From UBA7332 sp051652645 (GTDB lineage: Bacteria; Bacteroidota; Bacteroidia; Bacteroidales; UBA7332), in contig JBOFUP010000009.1 in NCBI GenBank assembly GCA_051652645.1, forward strand, positions 1 to 38,786: a stretch of DNA of 38,786 bases, written 5' to 3'. The translations under genes and the position numbers were made by a program. Shown one piece after another: positions 8,479 to 16,324 of the stretch (the stretch's first letter is position 1; the number at the start of each line of letters is the position of its first letter). The notes below the pieces were generated by a model that made no database searches, was not told the DNA's origin, and saw only the letters and a program-made list of their open reading frames with translations.

Positions 8479-10572
8479 ATGGAACTATCAGAGAGAGACA
8501 TTACATATCTTCCAGGAGTTGGACCAAAGAGAGCCGAGATCCTCAAAAAAGAGCTGAATATACATTCCGCCGAAGAGCTCTTATGTTACTTCCCATATAG
8601 ATATATTGACCGCAGCCGAATATTCAAAATACGTGAGATTGACGGCAACATGCCATTCATTCAACTTAAAGGTAATATTGTAAGCTTCGACACTATTGGA
8701 GAAGGAGCTGCTCGCCGTCTTGTTGCAAGATTCACCGATGGTACTGGGTATATAGAACTTGTTTGGTTCAAGGCCATCAAATACATGCTAAACCTTTATA
8801 AGGTAAATACAGAGTACATTGTTTTTGGCAAACCTACACAATTTGGAAGTAGATTTAGTATCGCACATCCAGAGATTGATTCATCAAAAGATCAGGCCGA
8901 ACTAGGGGCAGGTTTGAGTGGATTCTACAATACATCCGAGAAGATGAAGAACAATACACTAAACTCTAAAGCAATACAAAAGATTATTCACGGAATTATC
9001 TCGAGCTCTGCAGACACAATAAGAGAGACACTTACTCCTGAACTAATAAATAGGACCAAAGTCATATCACGCAAGGATGCATTAGTTAATATACATCAGC
9101 CACAAACAACTGAAATGATAAGACAAGCCGAATATAGACTAAAGTTTGAAGAACTCTTCTATCTCCAACTTAACATACAACGATATGCCCAGCAGAGGAA
9201 ACAGCAACAAGGAGGACTCATATTCCATACAATTGGTCAACATTTCAACAGCTTCTACAACCAAAACCTCCCATTTGAACTCACAGGTGCACAAAAAAGA
9301 GTACTTAAAGAGATACGTAATGATCTAAGATCTGGAAGGCAAATGAACAGGCTCCTCCAAGGAGATGTCGGTAGTGGCAAAACGCTCGTAGGACTGATGG
9401 CAATGCTCATGGCTCTTGACAATGGCTTTCAAGCCTGCATGATGGCACCAACAGAGATACTTGCCACCCAACACTATGAAGGAATATCTAAATTCCTTCA
9501 AGGACTTCCTATCACATGTGAACTTCTAACAGGCTCAACTCGCAAGAAAAATAGAGAACACATACACGAGAAGCTACAAAACGGAGAACTACATATACTT
9601 ATAGGAACACATGCACTAATAGAAGATACTGTTCAATTCAAAAACCTTGGCATTGCAATCATTGACGAACAACACAGGTTTGGCGTTGAACAGCGCTCAA
9701 AGTTATGGCGAAAAAACCATACTCCTCCACACATATTAGTCATGACAGCAACACCCATACCACGTACACTTGCCATGACAGTATATGGCGACCTTGACGT
9801 GTCTGTTATTGACGAACTACCTCCAGGGCGTAAACCCATACAGACCATACACCAATATGACAACCGCCGAACATCTCTTTATGAATCAATGCGCAAACAA
9901 CTAAACGAAGGCAGACAAGTATATATTGTCTACCCACTCATACAAGAGAGCGAGAAGATGGATCTCAAGAACGTAGAAGAAGGTTTTGATCACATTCAAC
10001 AACTCTTCCCTGAATACAGAGTATGTATGGTACACGGCAAGATGAAGCCAGCAGTGAAGGATGAAGCGATGCAACGCTTCATAAAGAATGAAGCACAGAT
10101 TATGGTTGCAACAACAGTTATAGAAGTTGGCGTCAACGTTCCAAATGCCACTGTAATGGTTATCGAGAATGCTGAGAGATTTGGGCTCTCACAGCTTCAC
10201 CAGCTAAGAGGGCGAGTTGGTCGAGGAGGAGACCAATCATATTGCATACTAGTAACTGGATTTAAACTATCTGATGACACTCGAAAAAGAATGGAGATAA
10301 TGGTCGCAACAACCGACGGATTTGAAATATCTGAAGCAGACCTTAAGCTTCGAGGGCCAGGCGATCTAGAAGGAACTCAGCAATCAGGTGTAGCCTTCGA
10401 CCTCAAGATTGCCAATCTAGCGAAAGACGGACAAATAGTTCAACTAGCCCGCGATCTCGCTCTTGAAGTACTAGAATCAGACCCCACACTCACCCAAAAC
10501 AACAATGACATACTTCGTCGCCAATTGAATAAGCTATTCAACAAGAAGCTCAATTGGGGGCTTATATCCTAA
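8479..10572 (+). CDS. recG: ATP-dependent DNA helicase RecG
   Basis: 697 residues, normal for RecG. An N-terminal wedge/OB region (about 60-150, 'IQLKGNIVSFDTIGEGAARR') precedes the helicase core: Walker A GDVGSGKT (about 295-302), motif II as IDEQHRFGVEQR (DEQH, about 396), motif III TATPIPRT, and motif VI QLRGRVGRGGDQSYC. RecG remodels stalled forks and branch-migrates Holliday junctions. Last gene of the rightward block; a perfect hairpin terminator follows 4 nt after the stop. Confidence 0.96.
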   Translation: MELSERDITYLPGVGPKRAEILKKELNIHSAEELLCYFPYRYIDRSRIFKIREIDGNMPFIQLKGNIVSFDTIGEGAARRLVARFTDGTGYIELVWFKAIKYMLNLYKVNTEYIVFGKPTQFGSRFSIAHPEIDSSKDQAELGAGLSGFYNTSEKMKNNTLNSKAIQKIIHGIISSSADTIRETLTPELINRTKVISRKDALVNIHQPQTTEMIRQAEYRLKFEELFYLQLNIQRYAQQRKQQQGGLIFHTIGQHFNSFYNQNLPFELTGAQKRVLKEIRNDLRSGRQMNRLLQGDVGSGKTLVGLMAMLMALDNGFQACMMAPTEILATQHYEGISKFLQGLPITCELLTGSTRKKNREHIHEKLQNGELHILIGTHALIEDTVQFKNLGIAIIDEQHRFGVEQRSKLWRKNHTPPHILVMTATPIPRTLAMTVYGDLDVSVIDELPPGRKPIQTIHQYDNRRTSLYESMRKQLNEGRQVYIVYPLIQESEKMDLKNVEEGFDHIQQLFPEYRVCMVHGKMKPAVKDEAMQRFIKNEAQIMVATTVIEVGVNVPNATVMVIENAERFGLSQLHQLRGRVGRGGDQSYCILVTGFKLSDDTRKRMEIMVATTDGFEISEADLKLRGPGDLEGTQQSGVAFDLKIANLAKDGQIVQLARDLALEVLESDPTLTQNNNDILRRQLNKLFNKKLNWGLIS

Positions 10573-10575
10573 AAA

Positions 10576-10613
10576 CAGAAAGGGCAACCACACTTATGTG
10601 GTTGCCCTTTCTG
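10576..10613. terminator. Bidirectional terminator between recG and ychF
   Basis: A perfect 17-bp stem (10576-10592 with 10597-10613) with a CTTA loop. A-rich DNA on the left and T-rich DNA in the 3' arm let it work for both convergent genes. Confidence 0.85.
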
Positions 10614-10625
10614 AATATATAATTC

Positions 10626-11729
10626 TTATACGTTAAAACGGAAGTGCATGATATCACCATCTTGAGCTACATACTCCTTACCCTCAACACTCATCTTTCC
10701 AGCCTCTTTACAAGCAGATTCTGAGCCATAAGTACAATAGTCCTCAAACTTAATAACCTCAGCACGAATAAAGCCCTTCTCAAAATCAGTGTGGATCACA
10801 CCCGCACATTGAGGAGCCTTACTTCCACGAACGAAAGTCCATGCACGAACCTCTTGAACACCAGCAGTGAAATATGTTTGAAGATCAAGCAAATGATAAG
10901 CCGAACGAATCAAACGACCAACACCCGACTCCTCTAGCCCGATCTCATTAAGAAACATCTGACGCTCCTCATAAGTCTCAAACTCAGCAATCTCAGACTC
11001 TATCTTCACTGCAAGAACCAATACCTCTGCATCCTCATCCTTAACAGCCTCCTTCACCATGTCAACATATTTGTTGCCATTAACAGCAGACTCCTCATCT
11101 ACGTTACAAACGTAAAGAACAGGCTTTGATGTAAGCAAGAATAACTCACGAGCATATTTATTCTCATCCTTTGATTCGAACTGCACCGTACGTGCTGACT
11201 TACCCTGCAAAAGAGCATCTCTAAACTGAACCAACACCTCGTAAGCCAATTTTGCAGCCTTATCACCACCCGTTTGAGCCATCTTTGCAACCTTAGAGAT
11301 ACGACTCTCAACAGTCTCAAGATCCTTTAATTGAAGCTCAGCATCGATGATCTCCTTATCACGTACAGGGTCCACAGAACCATCCACGTGAGTCACATTC
11401 TCATCATCAAAACAACGCAGAACGTGTATAATAGCATCCGTTTCACGAATATTTGCCAAGAACTTATTACCAAGACCTTCACCCTTAGAAGCACCCTTTA
11501 CCAAACCAGCAATATCTACAATCTCTACAGTTGTAGGAACGATACGATTAGGTTTAATAAACTCTGCCAACTTATTTAGACGCTCGTCAGGTACTGTTAT
11601 AACACCCACGTTAGGCTCTATTGTACAAAATGGGAAGTTTGCTGCCTGAGCCTTAGCGTTAGACAAGCAATTGAAAAGCGTTGATTTACCAACGTTAGGT
11701 AAACCAACAATACCGCACTGTAATGCCAT
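10626..11729 (-). CDS. ychF: Redox-regulated ATPase YchF (Obg-family)
   Basis: 367 residues. The P-loop GLPNVGKST is at residues 9-17, switch II appears as DIAGLVKGASKGEGLG, an NxxE-type base-recognition segment lies in place of NKXD (CNVDEES, as in YchF/OLA1 ATPases), and a C-terminal TGS domain is present (about 280-364, 'LQTYFTAGVQEVRAWTFVRG'). YchF binds ribosomes and prefers ATP over GTP, acting in stress and translation control. Single-gene transcript: a -7 box lies upstream at 11770-11777 and a shared terminator downstream. Confidence 0.95.
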   Translation of the reverse strand: MALQCGIVGLPNVGKSTLFNCLSNAKAQAANFPFCTIEPNVGVITVPDERLNKLAEFIKPNRIVPTTVEIVDIAGLVKGASKGEGLGNKFLANIRETDAIIHVLRCFDDENVTHVDGSVDPVRDKEIIDAELQLKDLETVESRISKVAKMAQTGGDKAAKLAYEVLVQFRDALLQGKSARTVQFESKDENKYARELFLLTSKPVLYVCNVDEESAVNGNKYVDMVKEAVKDEDAEVLVLAVKIESEIAEFETYEERQMFLNEIGLEESGVGRLIRSAYHLLDLQTYFTAGVQEVRAWTFVRGSKAPQCAGVIHTDFEKGFIRAEVIKFEDYCTYGSESACKEAGKMSVEGKEYVAQDGDIMHFRFNV

Positions 11730-11769
11730 TGATATTTCGTTATTTAATTTAGTTCATATTTAAGCGGCA

Positions 11770-11777
11770 CAAAGGTA
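11770..11777 (-). promoter_or_regulatory. -7 box of ychF
   Basis: The minus strand reads TACCTTTG, an exact TAnnTTTG, 40 nt upstream of the ychF ATG. A convincing -33 element at 19-21 nt is not seen. Confidence 0.45.
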
Positions 11778-11824
11778 GTAATTTTCAAATGAAAATTACT
11801 ACCCATCACTTAATCTACAAACAG

Positions 11825-12946
11825 TTATGCCTTATTGAGTGTAAAGAAAAACGTAGTTCCCTTATCCTCTTGTGATTCAAACCACAACTTACCACCATGG
11901 TTATTAACAAACTCCTTACAAAGAAGCAAACCAAGTCCAGACCCCTTCTCTTGGCTAGTACCAAAAGTTGTGAAGTGAGTAGAATCATTAAGTAATTCCG
12001 ATTGCTTATCAGCTGGTATACCTTTACCTTGATCCGAGACAGAAACAGTTACCATCCCACTATCATCAGATACATTCAGCTCTATATTACCACCAGGGAA
12101 GCTAAACTTAATAGCATTTGATATTATATTTCTCAATATAGTTTTCAGCATCTCCTCATCACCTATCACTGTCAAGTTAGGATCAATGAAACCTAGATTC
12201 AATAAAACCCCTTTGCCCAAAGCGAGAGGAGTCAACATATCAACAACTGTTTCAACAAGCTGTGATAACATAATAGACTCCGGATGATAAGCAATACGCC
12301 CCGTTTGAGAACGAGTCCAGCTCAACAAATTATCCAGCAAATCATATACCTCATCGGCCGATTTACCCAACATATTAACAAGAGGTAATAGCCCCTCCCT
12401 TTCATCACCCATTGGCAATGAACTATTAATAGCTTCACTCAACATCTTTATCCCAGCAATAGGAGATCGAAGATCATGAGAAATTATTGAATACAACTTA
12501 TTTCGGGCATAAATAAGGCGTTCCAACTCCAAGTTCTGACGTTGAATAGTACGCTTTGCTTCAAGCAATTTTAGATGATAGTTTATACGCGTAAGCAACT
12601 CCTCACGCCTGAACGGCTTACCTATGTAATCACTTGCTCCTAGCGAAAAGCCCTTTACTAGATTCTCTGTATCATTTAGCGCAGTCAAAAACATGACTGG
12701 TATATCAGCAGTCTCTGGATTCTCCTTTAGTTTTGTGATGGTTTCATATCCATTCATTACAGGCATCATCACATCCAACAGTATTAGATCCGGACGAAAC
12801 GTTGCCACCTTCTCCAAAGCTTCGAGCCCATTGCATGCAGTATGAAGCTGAAATCCGCTCTTCCTCAAAATGGTCAACAGCAAAAGCACATTAGTCTCTG
12901 TGTCATCGACAATTAAAATCTTGAAATCCTCCGTTTGAATCATCAT
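11825..12946 (-). CDS. Soluble response regulator-histidine kinase fusion
   Basis: 373 residues with no signal peptide or membrane segment. The N-terminal receiver domain (about 8-125) has the acidic pair Asp14-Asp15, phospho-acceptor Asp58 in LILLDVMMPVMNG, Thr88 and Lys110. A coiled-coil linker (about 126-150) follows, then a HisKA H-box SHDLRSPIAG (His157) and a HATPase domain (N-box NIISNAIKFSF, G1 DQGKGIP, G2 GSGLGLLL). Receiver-first kinases of this kind are modulated by an upstream kinase or phosphorelay. No partner regulator or transporter is adjacent, so it is an orphan here and its signal is unknown. The start could be Met1 or Met2 (adjacent). Confidence 0.88.
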   Translation of the reverse strand: MMIQTEDFKILIVDDTETNVLLLLTILRKSGFQLHTACNGLEALEKVATFRPDLILLDVMMPVMNGYETITKLKENPETADIPVMFLTALNDTENLVKGFSLGASDYIGKPFRREELLTRINYHLKLLEAKRTIQRQNLELERLIYARNKLYSIISHDLRSPIAGIKMLSEAINSSLPMGDEREGLLPLVNMLGKSADEVYDLLDNLLSWTRSQTGRIAYHPESIMLSQLVETVVDMLTPLALGKGVLLNLGFIDPNLTVIGDEEMLKTILRNIISNAIKFSFPGGNIELNVSDDSGMVTVSVSDQGKGIPADKQSELLNDSTHFTTFGTSQEKGSGLGLLLCKEFVNNHGGKLWFESQEDKGTTFFFTLNKA

Positions 12947-12979
12947 GGAAAATATATTATTTAGGCTTTATCTCTAAAA

Positions 12980-12987
12980 CAAAATTA
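12980..12987 (-). promoter_or_regulatory. -7 box upstream of the receiver-kinase gene
   Basis: The minus strand reads TAATTTTG, matching TAnnTTTG, 33 nt before the ATG. A TTTG lies 23 nt further upstream (13014-13011), slightly longer than the usual 19-21 nt spacing. Confidence 0.4.
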
Positions 12988-13071
12988 CTCCATTTTTTCT
13001 ATATTTCATCCAAAAACAGATGCTAATCAGACAAATTAGACAGCTATTTGAGTCCAAAGAGTAGCCTTTTC

Positions 13072-13101
13072 TTGTCCATTGAAATACTATTTATACCTTT
13101 G
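13072..13101 (+). promoter_or_regulatory. Promoter of the nicotinamidase-pncB operon
   Basis: TTG (13072-13074), exactly 19 nt, then TACCTTTG (13094-13101): a full Bacteroidota housekeeping promoter. The transcript would start near 13107, giving a leader of about 50 nt. No riboswitch-like structure is seen in that leader. Confidence 0.65.
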
Positions 13102-13158
13102 CCACCTCTCTATTAACCCTAAACAATTATTATCTTAGCCGCAATTAACAGATAAGCT

Positions 13159-13947
13159 ATGAGCAAAAAGAGTATACTTCTAATAATAGATATGCAAAAC
13201 GACTTCACTCTTCCTGAGGGTAAACTTGCTGTACCCAATGCTATGGAAGACGTTAAGAGGCTTGCTACATTTATCAAAAGAAAAACAAAACAAATAGACC
13301 ATATTATACTAACTCAAGATAGCCATCAACCATACAGTATCGCAAACCCTTCTTTCTGGCTTGACAGAAGTGACAAACACCCTGCCCCTTTCACCCAAAT
13401 CACACCCAAAGATATTAGAGAAGGGAGATTTCGTGCTGCAAAAAAGGAGATGCAACAATGGGTTACAGAATATATAGATCAACTAACTCAACAAGGAGAG
13501 TACACACACGTGATATGGCCAGAACACTGCATAGCAGGAACACAAGGCGAATCAATTGTAGAACCACTAATGGAGCAAATACAAGAGTGGAGCAAAGAAG
13601 GTAGAAACTACTCCGTGATACGAAAAGGAGAATCACCACTCGTAGAACACTTCGGTGCCATACGTGCAAACATAGAGATAGAAGATGACAAAAGAACACA
13701 AACAAACCAATACCTTATAAACAGATTAACAGAAGCTGATATTATATATATAGCTGGCGAGGCTAAGAGCCATTGCGTAGCAAACACTATAAAACAGATA
13801 CTCCCCTTCGAACAAATTACTAAGAAGCTCATTATACTAGAAGATTGTATGAGCGACGTAAGCGGATTCGAAGGCTTTGGTAATAATGTATTCAAAGCCG
13901 CACAAGAAGCGGGAGCTTTAGTTACACTTTCAACCGAAATACAATGA
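13159..13947 (+). CDS. Nicotinamidase (isochorismatase superfamily)
   Basis: 262 residues. Deamidates nicotinamide to nicotinate, the first step of Preiss-Handler NAD salvage. Catalytic Asp11 lies in LLIIDMQNDF, metal ligands in LTQDSHQP (Asp54, His56), the family signature in IWPEHCIAGTQGESI, active-site Lys in VIRKGESP (Lys156) and the nucleophile in SHCVANT (Cys206). It overlaps the start of pncB by 4 bp (ATGA), so the two are translationally coupled, and the assignment as nicotinamidase rather than a generic isochorismatase follows from that pairing. It is somewhat longer than typical PncA (about 210 residues), because of the segment around 80-115. Confidence 0.9.
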   Translation: MSKKSILLIIDMQNDFTLPEGKLAVPNAMEDVKRLATFIKRKTKQIDHIILTQDSHQPYSIANPSFWLDRSDKHPAPFTQITPKDIREGRFRAAKKEMQQWVTEYIDQLTQQGEYTHVIWPEHCIAGTQGESIVEPLMEQIQEWSKEGRNYSVIRKGESPLVEHFGAIRANIEIEDDKRTQTNQYLINRLTEADIIYIAGEAKSHCVANTIKQILPFEQITKKLIILEDCMSDVSGFEGFGNNVFKAAQEAGALVTLSTEIQ

Positions 13948-15101
13948 TCATAAGAGCATTTACGGATAACGACCTCTACAAATACACAACGATGAACGCC
14001 ATACAGCAGCTATTCCCTACTGCCAACGTTCAGTACAAATTCATAAATAGAGCAAACACTATCTTCCCTGATGGTTTTGCCGAACAACTGCGTAAAGAGG
14101 TCAACTCTATGGCAGATCTATTCCTAACACAAGAAGAGGAGAGCTTCATTCGTAAGCGCTGCTACTTCTTCACCCCACTTTTCATTGACCTACTAAAAGG
14201 ATACAGATACAATCCCGATGAAGTAAAAATAGAGCAAGTAGATGGTAAACTAGATGTAACTATTGAAGGACTATGGTACAGAACTGTCCTTTGGGAAGTT
14301 CCTCTTATGTCAATCATCTCCGAGCTATACTACAAGATGAGTGGACTAAAGCCAGACAACCTTTGGCAACAACGAACTATAGACAAGGCTAACTACCTAG
14401 TCGACATAGATGCTAGATTCAGTGATTTCGGTACTCGACGTCGTTTCTCTTTCGACATACACGATTCCGTTCTTGGACTACTTAAAGAGCACGCCGGTAA
14501 GCATATGATAGGTACTTCAAACGTATACCTTGGTATGAAGCATGACACTCTAATCATAGGTACTCACCCACACGAGTGGTTCATGTATCACGGCGCACAC
14601 TACGGCTACCGTATGGCAAACAGAATGGCTCTCGAAAACTGGACTAAGGTCTACAATGGAGCATTAGGTATAGCACTTTGCGACACCTTCACTTCGGACA
14701 ACTTCTTTAGATTCTTCGACAGAATGTATGCCAAACTATTTGATGGTCTTCGATGGGACTCAGGTGACCCTATTGAGTTTACACAAAAAGCTCTTGACAG
14801 GTACAAAGAGCTTGGGATAGATGCTCGTACGAAAACCATAATATACTCAGACGCATTAAACGTTGAGAGAGTACAGAAGATAAAGGCATTTACCCAAGGA
14901 AAGATCATGGATGCATACGGGATTGGCACAAACCTAACCAACGACGTTGGAGTGACTCCACTTAATATGGTGATTAAGCTCATGACAGTACAACCCGAAT
15001 ATTTCGACAAACCAGTGCCTGTAGTCAAACTATCAGACTCCAAAGGCAAATACTCTGGAGATACTGAAGAGATTGACCTCTGCCTTCGTACAATCAGATA
15101 A
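13944..15101 (+). CDS. pncB: Nicotinate phosphoribosyltransferase
   Basis: 385 residues, PncB short type. Converts nicotinate and PRPP to nicotinate mononucleotide, the second step of NAD salvage. Seen: the N-terminal DNDLYKYTTMNAIQQLFP motif that begins this family, FGTRRRFSFD, MIGTSNVYLGMKHD, and THPHEWFMYHGAHY, which contains the His region that is autophosphorylated in characterised enzymes, followed by FDGLRWDSGDP. The start overlaps the preceding nicotinamidase stop (ATGA). A strong terminator follows at 15110-15165. Confidence 0.95.
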   Translation: MIIRAFTDNDLYKYTTMNAIQQLFPTANVQYKFINRANTIFPDGFAEQLRKEVNSMADLFLTQEEESFIRKRCYFFTPLFIDLLKGYRYNPDEVKIEQVDGKLDVTIEGLWYRTVLWEVPLMSIISELYYKMSGLKPDNLWQQRTIDKANYLVDIDARFSDFGTRRRFSFDIHDSVLGLLKEHAGKHMIGTSNVYLGMKHDTLIIGTHPHEWFMYHGAHYGYRMANRMALENWTKVYNGALGIALCDTFTSDNFFRFFDRMYAKLFDGLRWDSGDPIEFTQKALDRYKELGIDARTKTIIYSDALNVERVQKIKAFTQGKIMDAYGIGTNLTNDVGVTPLNMVIKLMTVQPEYFDKPVPVVKLSDSKGKYSGDTEEIDLCLRTIR

Positions 15102-15109
15102 AACATACG

Positions 15110-15165
15110 AATAGCCATTAGCTTAATATGGATTAAAACCATAGAAGCTAATGGCTATTTTTTTT
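15110..15165 (+). terminator. Terminator after pncB
   Basis: A 15-bp perfect outer stem (15110-15124 with 15145-15159), a short inner ATGG/CCAT pairing, and a run of T at 15158-15165. Confidence 0.88.
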
Positions 15166-15266
15166 ATATGTCTGTCTCATTTCGTACTACCATATTACAC
15201 CCTACCCCATCACCTTGTATACAACTACAAATAAGCAACTTGCATAAACCCTTTGAGCATCTTCTG

Positions 15267-15348
15267 AAATACGTACGTATTTACACCAAAACACGTACGT
15301 ATTTATCTCAAAGTACGTACGTATTTCATTTAAAGTACGTACGTATTT
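15267..15348. repeat. Four 22-bp iterons with palindromic ACGTACGT core
   Basis: ACGTACGTATTT occurs at 15271-15282, 15293-15304, 15315-15326 and 15337-15348, each start exactly 22 bp from the last. The first copy is a perfect 16-bp palindrome (AAATACGTACGTATTT at 15267-15282); the others differ from it at one base. The 6-bp spacers between units are not conserved. Two helical turns per repeat would put bound proteins on the same DNA face. It could be an operator array for the adjacent HU-like gene or a replication/segregation element. Confidence 0.9.
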
Positions 15349-15405
15349 TGGCAGTTACTCCCTAGAATTTATATAGTTGAATAGAGCCTAGGAGATAAAA
15401 AATTA

Positions 15406-15413
15406 TATCTTTG
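15406..15413 (+). promoter_or_regulatory. -7 box of the HU-like gene
   Basis: TATCTTTG matches TAnnTTTG, 26 nt before the ATG. No TTG at the usual -33 spacing; the nearest (15377-15379) is 26 nt away. The iteron array ends 57 bp upstream, a suitable place for a regulator. Confidence 0.45.
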
Positions 15414-15439
15414 CCTATATTAACCTATATATCAACCAT

Positions 15440-15877
15440 ATGGCAATTTACTACAAGTACCGTGTAATTCAAGACAATCTCAATCAAAAGGAGAACAAAA
15501 AGAGTGGTGTATACCCAAGAGCAGTGGCAATGCGAACTGTGGATAAAGAGGGTCTTATCAAGCACCTCACACATAATCTCTACAACAGCGAACCCGAAGC
15601 CTCAAAAGCTGTTGATGCTGTTTTCTCAGCAATAACAGAGTTAATGATGGATGGAGCCTTCGTAAAGATTGATGGATGGGGATCATTTCAGCCCACTCTT
15701 AGCTATTCTCCTCAAGTAGACGGAAATGAACGCACACTAGGGAGTTCGCTAATTGTAAAGGATATCAACTTCAAAAGCTCTAAGGAGTTCATCGAGAAAG
15801 TTAACAGAGCTAATATCCGCAAGGCTGATCCGCAGATGCTCACTAAGCTTGGACTTAAGCCATCGGATAAGGAGTAG
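15440..15877 (+). CDS. HU-related DNA-binding protein (HU-HIG type)
   Basis: 145 residues, longer than classical HU (about 90). The N-terminus (MAIYYKYRVIQDNLNQKENKKSGVYPRAV) is the extra segment typical of the Bacteroidota HU-HIG family. The HU fold follows (about 35-125: VDKEGLIKHLTHNLYNSEPEASKAVDAVF, then the KIDGWGSFQPTLSYSP beta arm region), with a short charged tail. It probably bends or architecturally binds DNA; the classic RNPxTG arm-tip motif is not obvious. Monocistronic, with four repeats upstream and a 24-bp hairpin terminator downstream. Confidence 0.88.
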   Translation: MAIYYKYRVIQDNLNQKENKKSGVYPRAVAMRTVDKEGLIKHLTHNLYNSEPEASKAVDAVFSAITELMMDGAFVKIDGWGSFQPTLSYSPQVDGNERTLGSSLIVKDINFKSSKEFIEKVNRANIRKADPQMLTKLGLKPSDKE

Positions 15878-15905
15878 TCTCATTACCCCTAAACCAAAAG
15901 AGTAT

Positions 15906-15960
15906 CTATATAAAATGAGCCACTCCACACATTCGTTGTGGAGTGGCTCATTTTATATAG
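15906..15960. terminator. Bidirectional terminator between HU-like gene and HMA gene
   Basis: A perfect 24-bp stem (15906-15929 with 15937-15960) with a 7-nt loop, between convergent genes. A/T runs in the stem serve both directions. Confidence 0.88.
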
Positions 15961-15971
15961 ACAGAAGTCTG

Positions 15972-16283
15972 TTAATCTCTATATTTACAACAAGCAGGTA
16001 GCTTACTGTATGCTGAGTCATCACCCTTGTGTAACTGAGTATCGTATCCCGCCTTAGAGATTGCTTTGCTCAACTCATCGATAGATCCATTCTTTGGATT
16101 AATCTTCACGGATAGAGTCTGTGATTTACTATTCCATTTGGCAGCAGATACACCTTTCTGCTGATTTGCCACCCTTTCAATAGTGATTTTACAGTGTGAA
16201 CAGCTCCCTTTTACTTTAAGTTCAGTCACTGGTGTGGCAGCAATTGAAATAATTGCCACTATAAGGATAAATATATTTCTCAT
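15972..16283 (-). CDS. Exported heavy-metal-associated (HMA) domain protein
   Basis: 103 residues from the start at 16283, which begins a clean signal peptide (MRNIFILIVAIISIAATPV); an upstream in-frame ATG at 16310 would put polar residues before it. An HMA fold follows, with the metal-binding CSHC (Cys28, Cys31), and the protein ends in a second thiol pair, LPACCKYRD (Cys98-Cys99). Likely a periplasmic metal (Cu-like) binding protein; the metal is not determined from sequence. It is the last gene of a leftward three-gene module, about 40 bp after the TonB receptor. Confidence 0.88.
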   Translation of the reverse strand: MRNIFILIVAIISIAATPVTELKVKGSCSHCKITIERVANQQKGVSAAKWNSKSQTLSVKINPKNGSIDELSKAISKAGYDTQLHKGDDSAYSKLPACCKYRD

Positions 16284-16324
16284 AATTGTAGTTTTTAATT
16301 CGTTGATCATTAATAGTTATAAAC

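Larger units (their letters stand above)
15166..15439. other. Intergenic region carrying 22-bp iterons
   Basis: The region between the pncB terminator and the HU-like gene. The first 100 bases are AC-rich with no motif. Four regularly spaced repeats occupy 15267-15348, followed by an AT-rich stretch and a -7 box at 15406-15413. An open frame at 15168-15365 is not credible as a gene because the repeat period is not a multiple of three and its product resembles nothing. Confidence 0.7.

Noticed and set aside
15267..15348. CRISPR array
   Set aside because: Four 16-bp repeats with 6-bp spacers at 22-bp period are far too short for CRISPR, and no cas gene is near.
15168..15365. 65-codon open frame over the 22-bp repeats
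   Set aside because: The repeat period is not a multiple of three, so each copy falls in a different frame, and the product is repetitive without homology. Treated as non-coding.
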